In this document: piece by piece, positions 10,299-20,187 of the stretch
How the letters are laid out: every line of letters starts with the position of its first letter
How positions within the stretch are numbered: the stretch's first letter is position 1
NCBI GenBank assembly: GCA_965196985.1
Contig: CBDALO010000016.1
Coordinates: forward strand, 1-64,000
Origin: 2-12-FULL-35-23 sp965196985
GTDB taxonomy: Bacteria; Pseudomonadota; Gammaproteobacteria; UBA12402
Length of the DNA: 64,000 bases
Reading direction: 5' to 3'
The notes under the pieces: model-generated
Seen by the model: the letters and a program-made list of their open reading frames with translations, nothing else
What the model was told of the DNA's origin: nothing
Database searches by the model: none
Translations under genes and position numbers: made by a program

Positions 10299-10542
10299 AC
10301 CAGAGCTTTCTTCTTGGTTGGAAGTGAATATACCGGAGGGCTTAGTAGTGATGAACTTTGACAGGCCGCATCAAAAAAGATTAAGAACCAGTAACATAGC
10401 TGAGCGCGTAAACAGAGAGGTAAAAAGAAGGACGCATACAGTTGGAATTTTCCCTAATACTGAATCGTGCCTAAGGCTCGTATCAGCTGTTTTAGTGGAA
10501 ATTGATGACCAGTGGAGCGGATCACCTAGATACTTAAGTTGA
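10299..10542 (+). pseudogene. IS256-family transposase copy 1, C-terminal part
   Basis: Continuation of the interrupted transposase that starts at 5881, beginning with the IS66 TSD ACCAGAGC. It carries the last catalytic Glu (SNIAERVN) and the C-terminus SGSPRYLS. It has no start of its own. Confidence 0.9.
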
Positions 10543-10573
10543 AGTGAATAATAAGGCTTCATAGGGTTTTAGG

Positions 10574-11960
10574 GGGTGCTGCCTTTATATAATGTAGAAA
10601 ATATAGCATAATATACACTTTAACTTGATTACGGATGGTGTTTGGATGTTAGCTAGAATTCTCTCTGATGAAAATAATGAATTAACTATTGAGCTCAAGC
10701 TTCCACTAAAAGGATCCATGCTTGAATGTGAGGATGCAATTCTTGACGGCCTTAATGAGGTTGGAACATTAGCCACTGAAAAAGCTTTAAGTAAGTTTGA
10801 TGCAGATGGCTCTCCTATCCATGTTGGAAAAATAAAGCTAACAGCACGAAGTAGAGATGAAGCAAATTACCAAACGCCTTATGGAGTTGCTCGAGTTAAG
10901 CGTTATGTTTATCAAACCTCTAAAGGCGGGAAGATCTTTTGTCCTTTAGAAGATAAGGCTAGAATTATCCAAGGATCAACACCGCGATTTGCAAAAATAA
11001 TCTCACATAAATACTCAAACTTACCTGCTCCTAGTGTTATTGATGATCTCAAGGTCAATCATAACCGTAAAATCTCACATTCATACTTGCAACGGGCAAC
11101 TGATTTTGTTGGCGGTATTGCACAAGCCAAAGAGGCTGAGTGGGAATATGAAGAGCCAAAGCTTGATGCAGGCATTGAGATGCTAAGTATTAGCTTAGAT
11201 GGTGCATATGTTCTCACCGTTGATGATGGTTATAGAGAGAGCATGGTTGGAACTATTTCCATGTATGATAAGCATGGTGCACGCCTGCACACAACCTACG
11301 TTGCAGCATCACCAGAATATGGAAAAGATGAATTCTTTAATAGGCTTGAAAAGGAAATAAAGCTGAAAAAGAAATATTACCCTGATGCTAAAACAATTGG
11401 CGTTGCTGATGGAGCAAAAAATAATTGGCCATTTCTAAAAAAACATACTGATACGCAAATTTTAGATTTTTGGCATGCAACTGAATATCTCGGCGAAGCA
11501 TCAAAGGCAGTATTTACCAAAAAATCTGAAAGAGATGAGCGTGATGTTTGGCTCGAAGAGAGATGTCATGACTTAAAGCACAAGAAAGGTGCGGCAGGTA
11601 GAATACTTGCTGAGCTTAAAGAGCATCTAAATAAAAAACTGAATAAATCGCTTAGAGAAAAGCTAGAAGGAACAATTACGTATTTTGAAAATAATATTAA
11701 AGAAAAGCGAATGTCGTATCATAATTTGATTAAGCAGAATGCACCAATTGGCTCTGGCGTCACTGAAGCAGCATGTAAAACAATTGTTAAACAAAGATTA
11801 GGCGGATCAGGAATGCGCTGGAAAGACAAGGGAATGAAAATCGTTTTATGCTTGAGAACACTAGTAAAGACTAAAGGCAGATGGGATCAGTTTTGGGAGA
11901 AGGTCAATGATTTTGGCGTGCCAGCAGCAATATAGCCTACATTATATAGAGGCAGCACCC
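10574..11960 (+). mobile_element. ISKra4-family IS copy K3 (1,387 bp)
   Basis: Complete copy in the 3' tail of IS256 copy 1, with TSD GTTTTAGG at 10566-10573 and 11961-11968. Confidence 0.95.
10625..11935 (+). CDS. ISKra4-family transposase
   Basis: 436-residue intact transposase, same protein as at 4049-5359. The catalytic motifs (SLDGAYV, VADGAKNNW, GVTEAACKT) are unchanged. TTG start; the first ATG is seven codons in. Confidence 0.93.
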   Translation: MITDGVWMLARILSDENNELTIELKLPLKGSMLECEDAILDGLNEVGTLATEKALSKFDADGSPIHVGKIKLTARSRDEANYQTPYGVARVKRYVYQTSKGGKIFCPLEDKARIIQGSTPRFAKIISHKYSNLPAPSVIDDLKVNHNRKISHSYLQRATDFVGGIAQAKEAEWEYEEPKLDAGIEMLSISLDGAYVLTVDDGYRESMVGTISMYDKHGARLHTTYVAASPEYGKDEFFNRLEKEIKLKKKYYPDAKTIGVADGAKNNWPFLKKHTDTQILDFWHATEYLGEASKAVFTKKSERDERDVWLEERCHDLKHKKGAAGRILAELKEHLNKKLNKSLREKLEGTITYFENNIKEKRMSYHNLIKQNAPIGSGVTEAACKTIVKQRLGGSGMRWKDKGMKIVLCLRTLVKTKGRWDQFWEKVNDFGVPAAI

Positions 11961-12138
11961 GTTTTAGGATAGATCATTCTTGTTCTTATTAACGAGATAT
12001 AATTGCTATTACCTAAAAGTTAATAATTTATTTTGAGAGGAGAAAAATTTGAGGTATAAATAATTTTTTAGATTGATTAGCATAATTAATTTAAGATATT
12101 ATGCGATGAGACAGGTACAATAGAGTGCCATTTAGAAT

Positions 12139-13525
12139 GGGTGCTGCCTTTATATAATGTAGAAAATATAGCATAATATACACTTTAACTTGATTACGGA
12201 TGGTGTTTGGATGTTAGCTAGAATTCTCTCTGATGAAAATAATGAATTAACTATTGAGCTCAAGCTTCCACTAAAAGGATCCATGCTTGAATGTGAGGAT
12301 GCAATTCTTGACGGCCTTAATGAGGTTGGAACATTAGCCACTGAAAAAGCTTTAAGTAAGTTTGATGCAGATGGCTCTCCTATCCATGTTGGAAAAATAA
12401 AGCTAACAGCACGAAGTAGAGATGAAGCAAATTACCAAACGCCTTATGGAGTTGCTCGAGTTAAGCGTTATGTTTATCAAACCTCTAAAGGCGGGAAGAT
12501 CTTTTGTCCTTTAGAAGATAAGGCTAGAATTATCCAAGGATCAACACCGCGATTTGCAAAAATAATCTCACATAAATACTCAAACTTACCTGCTCCTAGT
12601 GTTATTGATGATCTCAAGGTCAATCATAACCGTAAAATCTCACATTCATACTTGCAACGGGCAACTGATTTTGTTGGCGGTATTGCACAAGCCAAAGAGG
12701 CTGAGTGGGAATATGAAGAGCCAAAGCTTGATGCAGGCATTGAGATGCTAAGTATTAGCTTAGATGGTGCATATGTTCTCACCGTTGATGATGGTTATAG
12801 AGAGAGCATGGTTGGAACTATTTCCATGTATGATAAGCATGGTGCACGCCTGCACACAACCTATGTTGCAGCATCACCAGAATATGGAAAAGATGAATTC
12901 TTTAATAGGCTTGAAAAGGAAATAAGGCTGAAAAAGAAATATTACCCTGATGCTAAAACAATTGGCGTTGCTGATGGAGCAAAAAATAATTGGCCATTTC
13001 TAAAAAAACATACTGATACGCAAATTTTAGATTTTTGGCATGCAACTGAATATCTCGGCGAAGCATCAAAGGCAGTATTTACCAAAAAATCTGAAAGAGA
13101 TGAGCGTGATGTTTGGCTCGAAGAGAGATGTCATGACTTAAAGCACAAGAAAGGTGCGGCAGGTAGAATACTTGCTGAGCTTAAAGAGCATCTAAATAAA
13201 AAACTGAATAAATCGCTTAGAGAAAAGCTAGAAGGAACAATTACGTATTTTGAAAATAATATTAAAGAAAAGCGAATGTCGTATCATAATTTGATTAAGC
13301 AGAATGCACCAATTGGCTCTGGCGTCACTGAAGCAGCATGTAAAACAATTGTTAAACAAAGATTAGGCGGATCAGGAATGCGCTGGAAAGACAAGGGAAT
13401 GAAAATCGTTTTATGCTTGAGAACACTAGTAAAGACTAAAGGCAGATGGGATCAGTTTTGGGAGAAGGTCAATGATTTTGGCGTGCCAGCAGCAATATAG
13501 CCTACATTATATAGAGGCAGCACCC
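12139..13525 (+). mobile_element. ISKra4-family IS copy K4 (1,387 bp)
   Basis: Complete copy only 178 bp from K3, in the same orientation and in the same IS256 tail, with TSD TTTAGAAT at 12131-12138 and 13526-13533. Confidence 0.95.
12190..13500 (+). CDS. ISKra4-family transposase
   Basis: 436 residues, intact. It differs from K3 by a single Lys-to-Arg change in the KEIRLKKKYYP stretch. Motifs are as in the other copies. Confidence 0.93.
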   Translation: MITDGVWMLARILSDENNELTIELKLPLKGSMLECEDAILDGLNEVGTLATEKALSKFDADGSPIHVGKIKLTARSRDEANYQTPYGVARVKRYVYQTSKGGKIFCPLEDKARIIQGSTPRFAKIISHKYSNLPAPSVIDDLKVNHNRKISHSYLQRATDFVGGIAQAKEAEWEYEEPKLDAGIEMLSISLDGAYVLTVDDGYRESMVGTISMYDKHGARLHTTYVAASPEYGKDEFFNRLEKEIRLKKKYYPDAKTIGVADGAKNNWPFLKKHTDTQILDFWHATEYLGEASKAVFTKKSERDERDVWLEERCHDLKHKKGAAGRILAELKEHLNKKLNKSLREKLEGTITYFENNIKEKRMSYHNLIKQNAPIGSGVTEAACKTIVKQRLGGSGMRWKDKGMKIVLCLRTLVKTKGRWDQFWEKVNDFGVPAAI

Positions 13526-13590
13526 TTTAGAATTTTAAAGGTTTTTCTAAGTACTGAAGTTGGTTTTTACAGACAAAATAACGCTCTATC

Positions 13591-13812
13591 CTTTCCAGCT
13601 TAATCGATGAAGTATTTCGTTATCTTGGACTAATGGGAAGCAAAGCAAAGCTTGCTAAAATATGGCAACAACTAAAAGAACTAGGAGCAGAAAAAGAAGC
13701 TATCCAACGAGTACGTGCGCCAATTGGATTACCGATACACAGCCAAACACCACAAGAAATTGCGATTAGTGTCGCAGCAGAGATAATTCAAGCACGAAAT
13801 GAGGCGTTATGA
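13591..13812 (+). pseudogene. xdhC: XdhC, C-terminal part
   Basis: Last piece of xdhC after the IS nest, starting with the TSD CTTTCCAG. The restored frame reads SSLIDEVFRYLGLMGSKAKL, then RVRAPIGLPIHSQTPQEIAIS, which is the conserved XdhC C-terminal signature (GLxIG/H..TP.EIA.SI.AE). The TGA at 13810-13812 lies one base before the moaA ATG, so xdhC and moaA were probably cotranscribed. Confidence 0.92.
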
Positions 13813-13813
13813 C

Positions 13814-14791
13814 ATGCTCACACTATCAGACTCATTTAATCGCCACTTCTACTATTTACGCCTGTCATTAACGGACATCTGTAATTTTCGCTGCAGCTAC
13901 TGCCTACCAAATGGTTGCAAGTCGTACCACAAGAACTCTCTCAGCCTTGATGAGATACGCCGTTTAGTTACCGCCTTTACTGAACTGGGTGTAAGAAAAA
14001 TTCGTTTAACTGGTGGCGAGCCAACAACACGAAAGAACTTCACTGACATTGCCTCCACCGTTGCCAATATCCCAGATGTTAAGAAACTAGCGTTCACCAC
14101 CAATGGCTACCAGCTAGAAGAACGTGCAGAAGAATTTTTTAATGCTGGATTACGACACATCAATGTAAGCGTTGATAGCTTGCAAGCTGAAAAGTTTAAA
14201 GCCATTACTGGCCATAATCGACTTAATAGCATTCTCAAAGGAATTGATAAAAGCTTACAGCTTGGTTTTGATAGCGTAAAAATTAATGTTGTTTTATTAA
14301 AAAATGTTAATGACGATGAAATCGCCGACTTCTTGGATTACGTAAAAAACAAACCTATCAGCATTCGCTTTATTGAATTAATGCAAACTGGAGATAACTA
14401 TATTTACTTCAAGAAGCATCACCTTAGTGCAGATACTATTCGAAAAAACCTACAAAAAAATGACTGGCAACAACAGCTTCGTGAAGTTGATTCAGGCCCA
14501 GCCATTGAATTTAGTCACGCTGACTACCAAGGGTTAGTTGGCTTGATCGCCCCCTACTCTCCTAACTTCTGCCAAACGTGCAACCGATTACGTATTTCTA
14601 GCCAAGGTGTTCTACACCTTTGTTTATTCTCTAAACACGGCTATGATTTGCGCCACTATCTACAAGCAGATAACCAAAAAGACTTGCTGATCCAGGAGAT
14701 ACAAAAAGTAATAACCCATAAAAAGTCCTCTCATTCTTTGCTGCAAGGCTTTACAGGCAGCACTCAACAATTAGCACAAATTGGAGGTTAA
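13814..14791 (+). CDS. moaA: GTP 3',8-cyclase MoaA
   Basis: Radical-SAM enzyme for the first step of molybdopterin synthesis (GTP to 3',8-cyclo-7,8-dihydro-GTP). It has the N-terminal cluster motif CNFRCSYC, the TGGEPTTRKNF segment, the C-terminal second cluster CQTCNRLRISSQGVLHLC, and the terminal Gly-Gly needed for catalysis. I chose the ATG at 13814 (protein starts MLTLSDSFNR, about 325 residues) because TGAGG lies at a good distance upstream. The ATG at 13799 would add five residues and overlap the xdhC end. It is intact, ends one base before the moaC start, and sits in an operon whose client enzyme XdhB is disrupted. Confidence 0.96.
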   Translation: MLTLSDSFNRHFYYLRLSLTDICNFRCSYCLPNGCKSYHKNSLSLDEIRRLVTAFTELGVRKIRLTGGEPTTRKNFTDIASTVANIPDVKKLAFTTNGYQLEERAEEFFNAGLRHINVSVDSLQAEKFKAITGHNRLNSILKGIDKSLQLGFDSVKINVVLLKNVNDDEIADFLDYVKNKPISIRFIELMQTGDNYIYFKKHHLSADTIRKNLQKNDWQQQLREVDSGPAIEFSHADYQGLVGLIAPYSPNFCQTCNRLRISSQGVLHLCLFSKHGYDLRHYLQADNQKDLLIQEIQKVITHKKSSHSLLQGFTGSTQQLAQIGG

Positions 14792-14792
14792 T

Positions 14793-15797
14793 ATGTCCAC
14801 AGCCAACAGCCCCTCACCCGACTTTCAAATGATTAACGTTGGCCAAAAGCACACAACCCAACGTCGAGCAGTTGCTCAAGGTCGAATTCACGTTGGTGAA
14901 AAAGCCTTTTCATTAATTAAAACGCGCCAGCTGCCAAAGGGTGATGCGCTTATGCTAGCTGAAGTCGCTGGCATAATGGCAGCTAAAAAAACAGCTGAGC
15001 TTATCCCACTCTGCCACCCACTAGGGCTTGATTACGTCTCCATAAAAACAGAGTTAAACGAAACTAGTCACTCCATCACTGTTTTTTGCGAAGCAGCAAC
15101 CAGCGCCAAAACAGGCGTTGAGATGGAGGCTTTAACAGGCGTAAACGTTGCCTTACTGACTATTTATGATTTAGCCAAAATGGTGGAGTCAGCTTTGATG
15201 ATTTCCGATATCAAGTTATTGCTCAAAATCGGCGGCAAACAAGGTATTTGGTTACATCCTGATGGCGTGCCAGACTGGTTGCAGCCAGCCACTCAAAAAC
15301 AGCAACCATTGAAAAGCATTCGCACTGCCATTACTACCGTCAGCGACCGTGCTGCCCAAGGTAACTATCAAGATAAATCAGGCCAGGTACTAGCAGACGC
15401 CTTAACTGAACTTGGCGCAACCATTACAACCAAAACCATCGTTAGTGATACACTCAATCACATTGTACAAAACATTCAGACTACAGTTGAAAGCGATACT
15501 CCTCAATTGCTAATCTTAACTGGTGGCACTGGCCTAGCACCAAGAGATGTCACACCGGAAGCCGTGCAACAGTGCTGTCAGCGCATGGTACCAGGTCTAG
15601 CAGAATTGCTTCGCCATAATGGCGCACAAAAGCACACTAGCCACGCCTGGTTAAGCCGTTGTGTCACAGGTATTCGTGAACAAACTCTCATTATCTCTTT
15701 ACCTGGCAGCCCAAAAGCCGTTAGCGAAGGTATCAAGATCTTACAAGAGCTGCTACCACATGCTTTACATGTCATATCTGGGGGCGATCATGTTTAG
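14793..15797 (+). CDS. moaCB: bifunctional MoaC-MoaB (cyclic pyranopterin monophosphate synthase / molybdopterin adenylyltransferase-like)
   Basis: Fusion of 334 residues. Residues about 1-155 are MoaC (KTAELIPLCHPL, VEMEALTGV), which makes cyclic pyranopterin monophosphate. Residues about 170-334 are a MoaB/Mog domain (TTVSDRAAQG, LTGGTGLAPRDVTPEA, SLPGSPKAVSEG), which adenylylates molybdopterin. The ATG at 14793 follows GGAGG that overlaps the moaA end. An upstream in-frame TTG (14781) is unlikely. The stop overlaps the moeA ATG by eight bases. The fusion is known in other bacteria. It is intact. Confidence 0.95.
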   Translation: MSTANSPSPDFQMINVGQKHTTQRRAVAQGRIHVGEKAFSLIKTRQLPKGDALMLAEVAGIMAAKKTAELIPLCHPLGLDYVSIKTELNETSHSITVFCEAATSAKTGVEMEALTGVNVALLTIYDLAKMVESALMISDIKLLLKIGGKQGIWLHPDGVPDWLQPATQKQQPLKSIRTAITTVSDRAAQGNYQDKSGQVLADALTELGATITTKTIVSDTLNHIVQNIQTTVESDTPQLLILTGGTGLAPRDVTPEAVQQCCQRMVPGLAELLRHNGAQKHTSHAWLSRCVTGIREQTLIISLPGSPKAVSEGIKILQELLPHALHVISGGDHV

Positions 15798-15883
15798 TTA
15801 TCAAGAGGCGCGTGACTGCACCTATCAAACTGCATTATTGTTACCAGCAGCAACCCTACCTATTGAAGAAGCTTTATACCACT
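15790..15883 (+). pseudogene. moeA: molybdopterin molybdenumtransferase MoeA, N-terminal end
   Basis: First 31 codons of moeA, overlapping the end of moaCB. The gene is interrupted at 15883 by ISKra4 K5 (8-bp TSD ATACCACT, 15876-15883 and 18747-18754). The joined frame reads EEALYHCTAKTVASP, a normal MoeA N-terminus. Confidence 0.9.
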
Positions 15884-15908
15884 GGGTGCTGCCTCTATAT
15901 AATGTAGG

Positions 15909-16580
15909 CTATATTGCTGCTGGCACGCCAAAATCATTGACCTTCTCCCAAAACTGATCCCATCTGCCTTTAGTCTTTACTAGTGTTCTCAAGCATAAAA
16001 CGATTTTCATTCCCTTGTCTTTCCAGCGCATTCCTGATCCGCCTAATCTTTGTTTAACAATTGTTTTACATGCTGCTTCAGTGACGCCAGAGCCAATTGG
16101 TGCATTCTGCTTAATCAAATTATGATACGACATTCGCTTTTCTTTAATATTATTTTCAAAATACGTAATTGTTCCTTCTAGCTTTTCTCTAAGCGATTTA
16201 TTCAGGTTTTTATTTAGATGCTCTGTAAGCTCAGCAAGTATTCTACCTGCCGCACCTTTCTTGTGCTTTAAGTCATGACATCTCTCTTCGAGCCAAACAT
16301 CACGCTCATCTCTTTCAGATTTTTTGGTAAATACTGCCTTTGATGCTTCGCCGAGATATTCAGTTGCATGCCAAAAATCTAAAATTTGCGTATCAGTATG
16401 TTTTTTTAGAAATGGCCAATTATTTTTTGCTCCATCAGCAACGCCAATTGTTTTAGCATCAGGGTAATATTTCTTTTTCAGCTTTATTTCCTTTTCAAGC
16501 CTATTAAAGAATTCATCTTTTCCATATTCTGGTGATGCTGCAACGTAGGTTGTGTGCAGGCGTGCACCATGCTTATCATA
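15909..16580 (-). pseudogene. ISKra4-family transposase K5, C-terminal part
   Basis: C-terminal half, interrupted by IS4. Together with 18057-18695 it restores 437 codons. A few substitutions relative to other copies are visible (for example AELTEHLNKNLN for AELKEHLNKKLN), so it has been drifting since it was inactivated. Confidence 0.9.
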
Positions 16581-18049
16581 CTGAAAACTACCCAAAATTT
16601 AAATCAGCAAAATAATGCTGAAATATTGTGTAAAAATGACTATGCTTTGTCTTTTTAACAAGACTAACGAGATGAGTATAAATGTTAAACTTCGCCGATT
16701 ACGCTGCCCCTCTTTTTTCAAAATTAACTGGGAAAGTTGTTTTAAAAAAATCTATCGACGATTGTAGGAAAGCTATTAACTGAAGGTAGTTGTAAGTTGT
16801 TCAGTTCATCAAAAGATAACAATGAGTATAAAAAGATGATTCGTACACTTACCGGTGAAAATAAAAGCACCGATTTAGATCCAATAAAAACAAATGATGT
16901 ATTGCTAGAACAGAGCTGTGAAAAACTTTCACACGCCAGTAAAATTGATGTTCTTCATGATCCTTCTGATATTAGAAAGCCACATAGCAAGCAAACTGAA
17001 AATCTAGGTAAAGTAAGGAGTCTGGACGGGGATATTATCAATGGTTACAGCACGCATAACGCAGTTGCATTAGTACCTGGTGATAAGGCTGTGCATCTAC
17101 TATCGCATGTAAGCTACAGCAATAAAGACCCTAAGTTTTTAAAAGCTGAGCATATTAAGAAAATAGAGGCTGGAAAGCCATTTGAGGGAGATAAAGAGGC
17201 CAAGAGTCTTTATGAATCTGGTGATTACTTTAATAAAAAGCTGCTGTCTATTCGTGAAATAGAAAAAATAGGAATCTGCCTAAAATCAAAGAATGAAGAT
17301 GCAACCATTACCCATATTCTAGATAGAGAGTTTGATGATAATGACTATCTCTCACTAATTGATACAAACCTAGATCAAGACTTTATTATTCGCTCAAAAA
17401 TAACAAGAACAATAGAAGGTAGAGGTGATGATGGTAAAAAGCTTAAGCTGATTAACGCTGATTTTGATGCTCAAGGCGAAAAGCAATTCCAAAAGTTAAC
17501 AGTTGGAAAGAATTGCGTACAAGACGGAAAAATAACTATTTATTTTGGAGAGTTTGAGAACATCAATGCAATTAAAATCCAAATTACAGGCAGAGATGGT
17601 AGGAGAATTTTTAAGAATGACATGCTGCTATTAACTAATAAAAAAGTAACGACTTTTGATGAGGCGTATGAGGTATACATAGCCTATCTATCTCGTGCGA
17701 AAATTGAATATGTTTTTAAATTTCTCAAGGAAGGACTAGGCTGGGAAAATATGCAGATAAAAAATTTTAAAGGGATACAAAATCTACTGGCTGTATGTTT
17801 TTATGTGGCCTCATATTTGTATGAGATAGGTAAGGAAAAAGCTTATGACGATTACGCAATTATGCTAGCTAAATTAGGAGATGGTAAGGGCAAGGTGACA
17901 CGACACTTTATTGCGAAGGGTATTAGAAAACTTCTAACGTATCACTTAGTAGAGCAATTTTTTAAAGAAAATAGTGTTTCTCAAGAAGAACAAAAAGAAT
18001 TATCGAATTCAGTTCAGGTAGGGAGATAACAATTTTGGGTAGTTCTCAG
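16581..18049 (+). mobile_element. IS4-family IS, copy 2 (1,469 bp)
   Basis: Same length and ends as copy 1, with TSD TATCATA at 16574-16580 and 18050-18056. It is inserted in the transposase gene of ISKra4 K5. Confidence 0.95.
16682..18029 (+). CDS. IS4-family transposase, in two overlapping frames
   Basis: Same two-frame layout as copy 1: the ATG-started segment MLNFADYAAPLFSK, then an A7 run, then the main frame to 18029. Only one residue differs from copy 1 in the main frame (ENI for ENF). Confidence 0.85.
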
Positions 18050-18695
18050 TATCATACATGGAAATAGTTCCAACCATGCTCTCTCTATAACCATCATCAA
18101 CGGTGAGAACATATGCACCATCTAAGCTAATACTTAGCATCTCAATGCCTGCATCAAGCTTTGGCTCTTCATATTCCCACTCAGCCTCTTTGGCTTGTGC
18201 AATACCGCCAACAAAATCAGTTGCCCGTTGCAAGTATGAATGTGAGATTTTACGGTTATGATTGACCTTGAGATCATCAATAACACTAGGAGCAGGTAAG
18301 TTTGAGTATTTATGTGAGATTATTTTTGCAAATCGCGGTGTTGATCCTTGGATAATTCTAGCCTTATCTTCTAAAGGACAAAAGATCTTCCCGCCTTTAG
18401 AGGTTTGATAAACATAACGCTTAACTCGAGCAACTCCATAAGGCGTTTGGTAATTTGCTTCATCTCTACTTCGTGCTGTTAGCTTTATTTTTCCAACATG
18501 GATAGGAGAGCCATCTGCATCAAACTTACTTAAAGCTTTTTCAGTGGCTAATGTTCCAACCTCATTAAGGCCGTCAAGAATTGCATCCTCACATTCAAGC
18601 ATGGATCCTTTTAGTGGAAGCTTGAGCTCAATAGTTAATTCATTATTTTCATCAGAGAGAATTCTAGCTAACATCCAAACACCATCCGTAATCAA
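18050..18695 (-). pseudogene. ISKra4-family transposase K5, N-terminal part
   Basis: N-terminal half (through SMVGTISMYD) of the transposase cut by IS4 copy 2. It starts at the family TTG. Confidence 0.9.
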
Positions 18696-18746
18696 GTTAA
18701 AATGTATATTATGCTATATTTTCTACATTATATAAAGGCAGCACCC

Positions 18747-19910
18747 ATACCACTGTACTGCAAAAACAGTTGCTAGCCCACATAACTTACCGAACTTTCC
18801 TAACTCATCGATGGATGGTTACGCGCTTAGAAGTATTGATACAGTTACTGCATCAATAAACACTCCGGTTTCACTGCAGCTCATTGGCTGTATAAGGGCC
18901 GGAGATAAAGCAAATGAGCTTCCGAATGAGCTGAAAAACACAGCATATGAGATCATGACAGGAGCCCCTATTCCGACTGATTATGATGCAGTAATCCGCC
19001 TAGAAGACGTTCTCGTTTCTGAAGAAAGCAAAACGATTGCCATAACTCGACCTGTTGTTATCAAGGAAAATTATCGCGCTGCAGGTGAAGACTTTCACCA
19101 AGGTCAAACCATCATCAAGAAAGGAGAATATGCAACCCCTCAACATATTATGGCTTTAGCAGCCGCAGGAATCTCAGAAATTGTTGTAACCAGGCGACCT
19201 AGTATTGCTGTGATTTGCACAGGGAAAGAAATAGTTGATGACACTTTAACACCACTAAAACCAGGACAAATTCGAAACGCTAGCGCACCTTATTTACGCA
19301 GCATTCTACCGCTTATGGGTGCTGATTTAGCAAGCTATATAAGTATTAGTGATGAGCCGGAACAGTTTACCCAAGCGGTACGAAACTTATTAGAGCAGCC
19401 TAGCCCACCTGATATTATCCTTACCACCGGCGGCGTTTCCATGGGACGCTGGGATTTTATTCCAGATACGCTACAAGCTCTCAAAGCTAAATTGCTTTTT
19501 CATAAAGTTAAAATCAGACCAGGCAAACCAGTACTGTTTGCTAAGTTAAAAAAAGTTATTTTTTCGGGCTACCAGGAAACCCTATTTCAACTGCGGTTGG
19601 TCTGCGTTTCTTTGTTTACCCATTGATTCGTCAGCTAGTTGGGCTTGGTAAAGAACAACCCATAAAAGCATCCTTAGTTTCAGCACACCGCAATACTAGT
19701 GGGCTACGCTTTTTTTCCAAAGGACAAGCCACCTACAATGCTCAAGGACAACTGGTTGCAAAGATCCTACCCGGCCAAGAATCTTTTAAGATAAGCCCTC
19801 TAGTAAAAGCAAACTGCTGGATTGATCTAAATAAAACAACAGCAGAATACGAACAACGTGAAATAGTAAACATATTCCCTTTAATTCCCGGCGGAGGCTT
19901 ATTTGACTAA
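18747..19910 (+). pseudogene. moeA: molybdopterin molybdenumtransferase MoeA, main part, frameshifted
   Basis: MoeA ligates molybdate to adenylylated molybdopterin. It has SSMDGYALRS, the molybdate-pocket region YEIMTGAPIPTDYDAVIRLEDV, the MoaB-like TTGGVSMGRWDFIP, and KIRPGKPVLFAKL. After that, a run of six T (19559-19564) throws the frame. Reading one extra base gives GLPGNPISTAVGLRFFVYPL and a normal C-terminus through VNIFPLIPGGGLFD at 19910. With the IS removed and that base restored, the protein is 416 residues, as expected for MoeA. The gene therefore has two independent lesions, unless the T run slips or is a sequencing error. Confidence 0.9.
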
Positions 19911-20187
19911 CATGGCTAAAACAATTTCTCTAACAATTAATTTTTTCGGCGCATTAAGTAAGTACTCCTCAGATTCGGCAATCTGCTTAACACAGCCTCA
20001 CGACGTAGCATTATCATCTGTTCGTCAAGCACTACTACTACACTTGCAAAAACAGTTTCCTGACTTCAGTGACGCTGAATTGTTAGCTATCTCAGTTTTT
20101 GCCAATGAATCACAAGTTTTATCGGAAACAACCGTATTTATTGACAACACTACTATCGTAGTACTTCCACCGGTGTGCGGAGGCTAG
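19903..20187 (+). CDS. moaD: molybdopterin synthase small subunit MoaD
   Basis: Ubiquitin-fold sulfur carrier whose C-terminal Gly-Gly thiocarboxylate donates sulfur to precursor Z through MoaE. The protein ends VLPPVCGG. A TTG at 19903, seven bases after GGAGG and overlapping the moeA stop, is the best-placed start. The ATG at 19912 is the alternative but lies about 15 bases from the Shine-Dalgarno. About 91-94 residues, near the family size. It is intact and followed without a gap by moaE. Confidence 0.92.
   Translation: MTNMAKTISLTINFFGALSKYSSDSAICLTQPHDVALSSVRQALLLHLQKQFPDFSDAELLAISVFANESQVLSETTVFIDNTTIVVLPPVCGG

Larger units (their letters stand above)
5774..13590 (+). mobile_element. 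IS256-family IS copy 1, containing nested IS66, IS256 and two ISKra4
   Basis: Outer IS256 starting GCTAGTGCGCC and ending GCTCTATC, flanked by CTTTCCAG. Its 1,532-bp body is split by IS66 (6812-10298, TSD ACCAGAGC), which itself holds IS256 copy 2 (8730-10261). Two ISKra4 copies (10574-11960 with TSD GTTTTAGG; 12139-13525 with TSD TTTAGAAT) sit in its 3' non-coding tail. Subtracting all insertions and duplicate TSDs restores an element like the uninterrupted copies. Confidence 0.95.
15884..18746 (-). mobile_element. ISKra4-family IS copy K5, interrupted by IS4 copy 2
   Basis: Ends carry the GGGTGCTGCC repeats, with TSD ATACCACT. It contains IS4 copy 2 at 16581-18049; removing that and one 7-bp TSD leaves exactly 1,387 bp. 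The composite lies in moeA, opposite to its direction. Confidence 0.95.

Noticed and set aside
15661..15957. 98-codon frame overlapping the end of moaCB and the ISKra4 border
   Set aside because: Out of frame with moaCB and moeA and crosses an IS boundary; not a gene.
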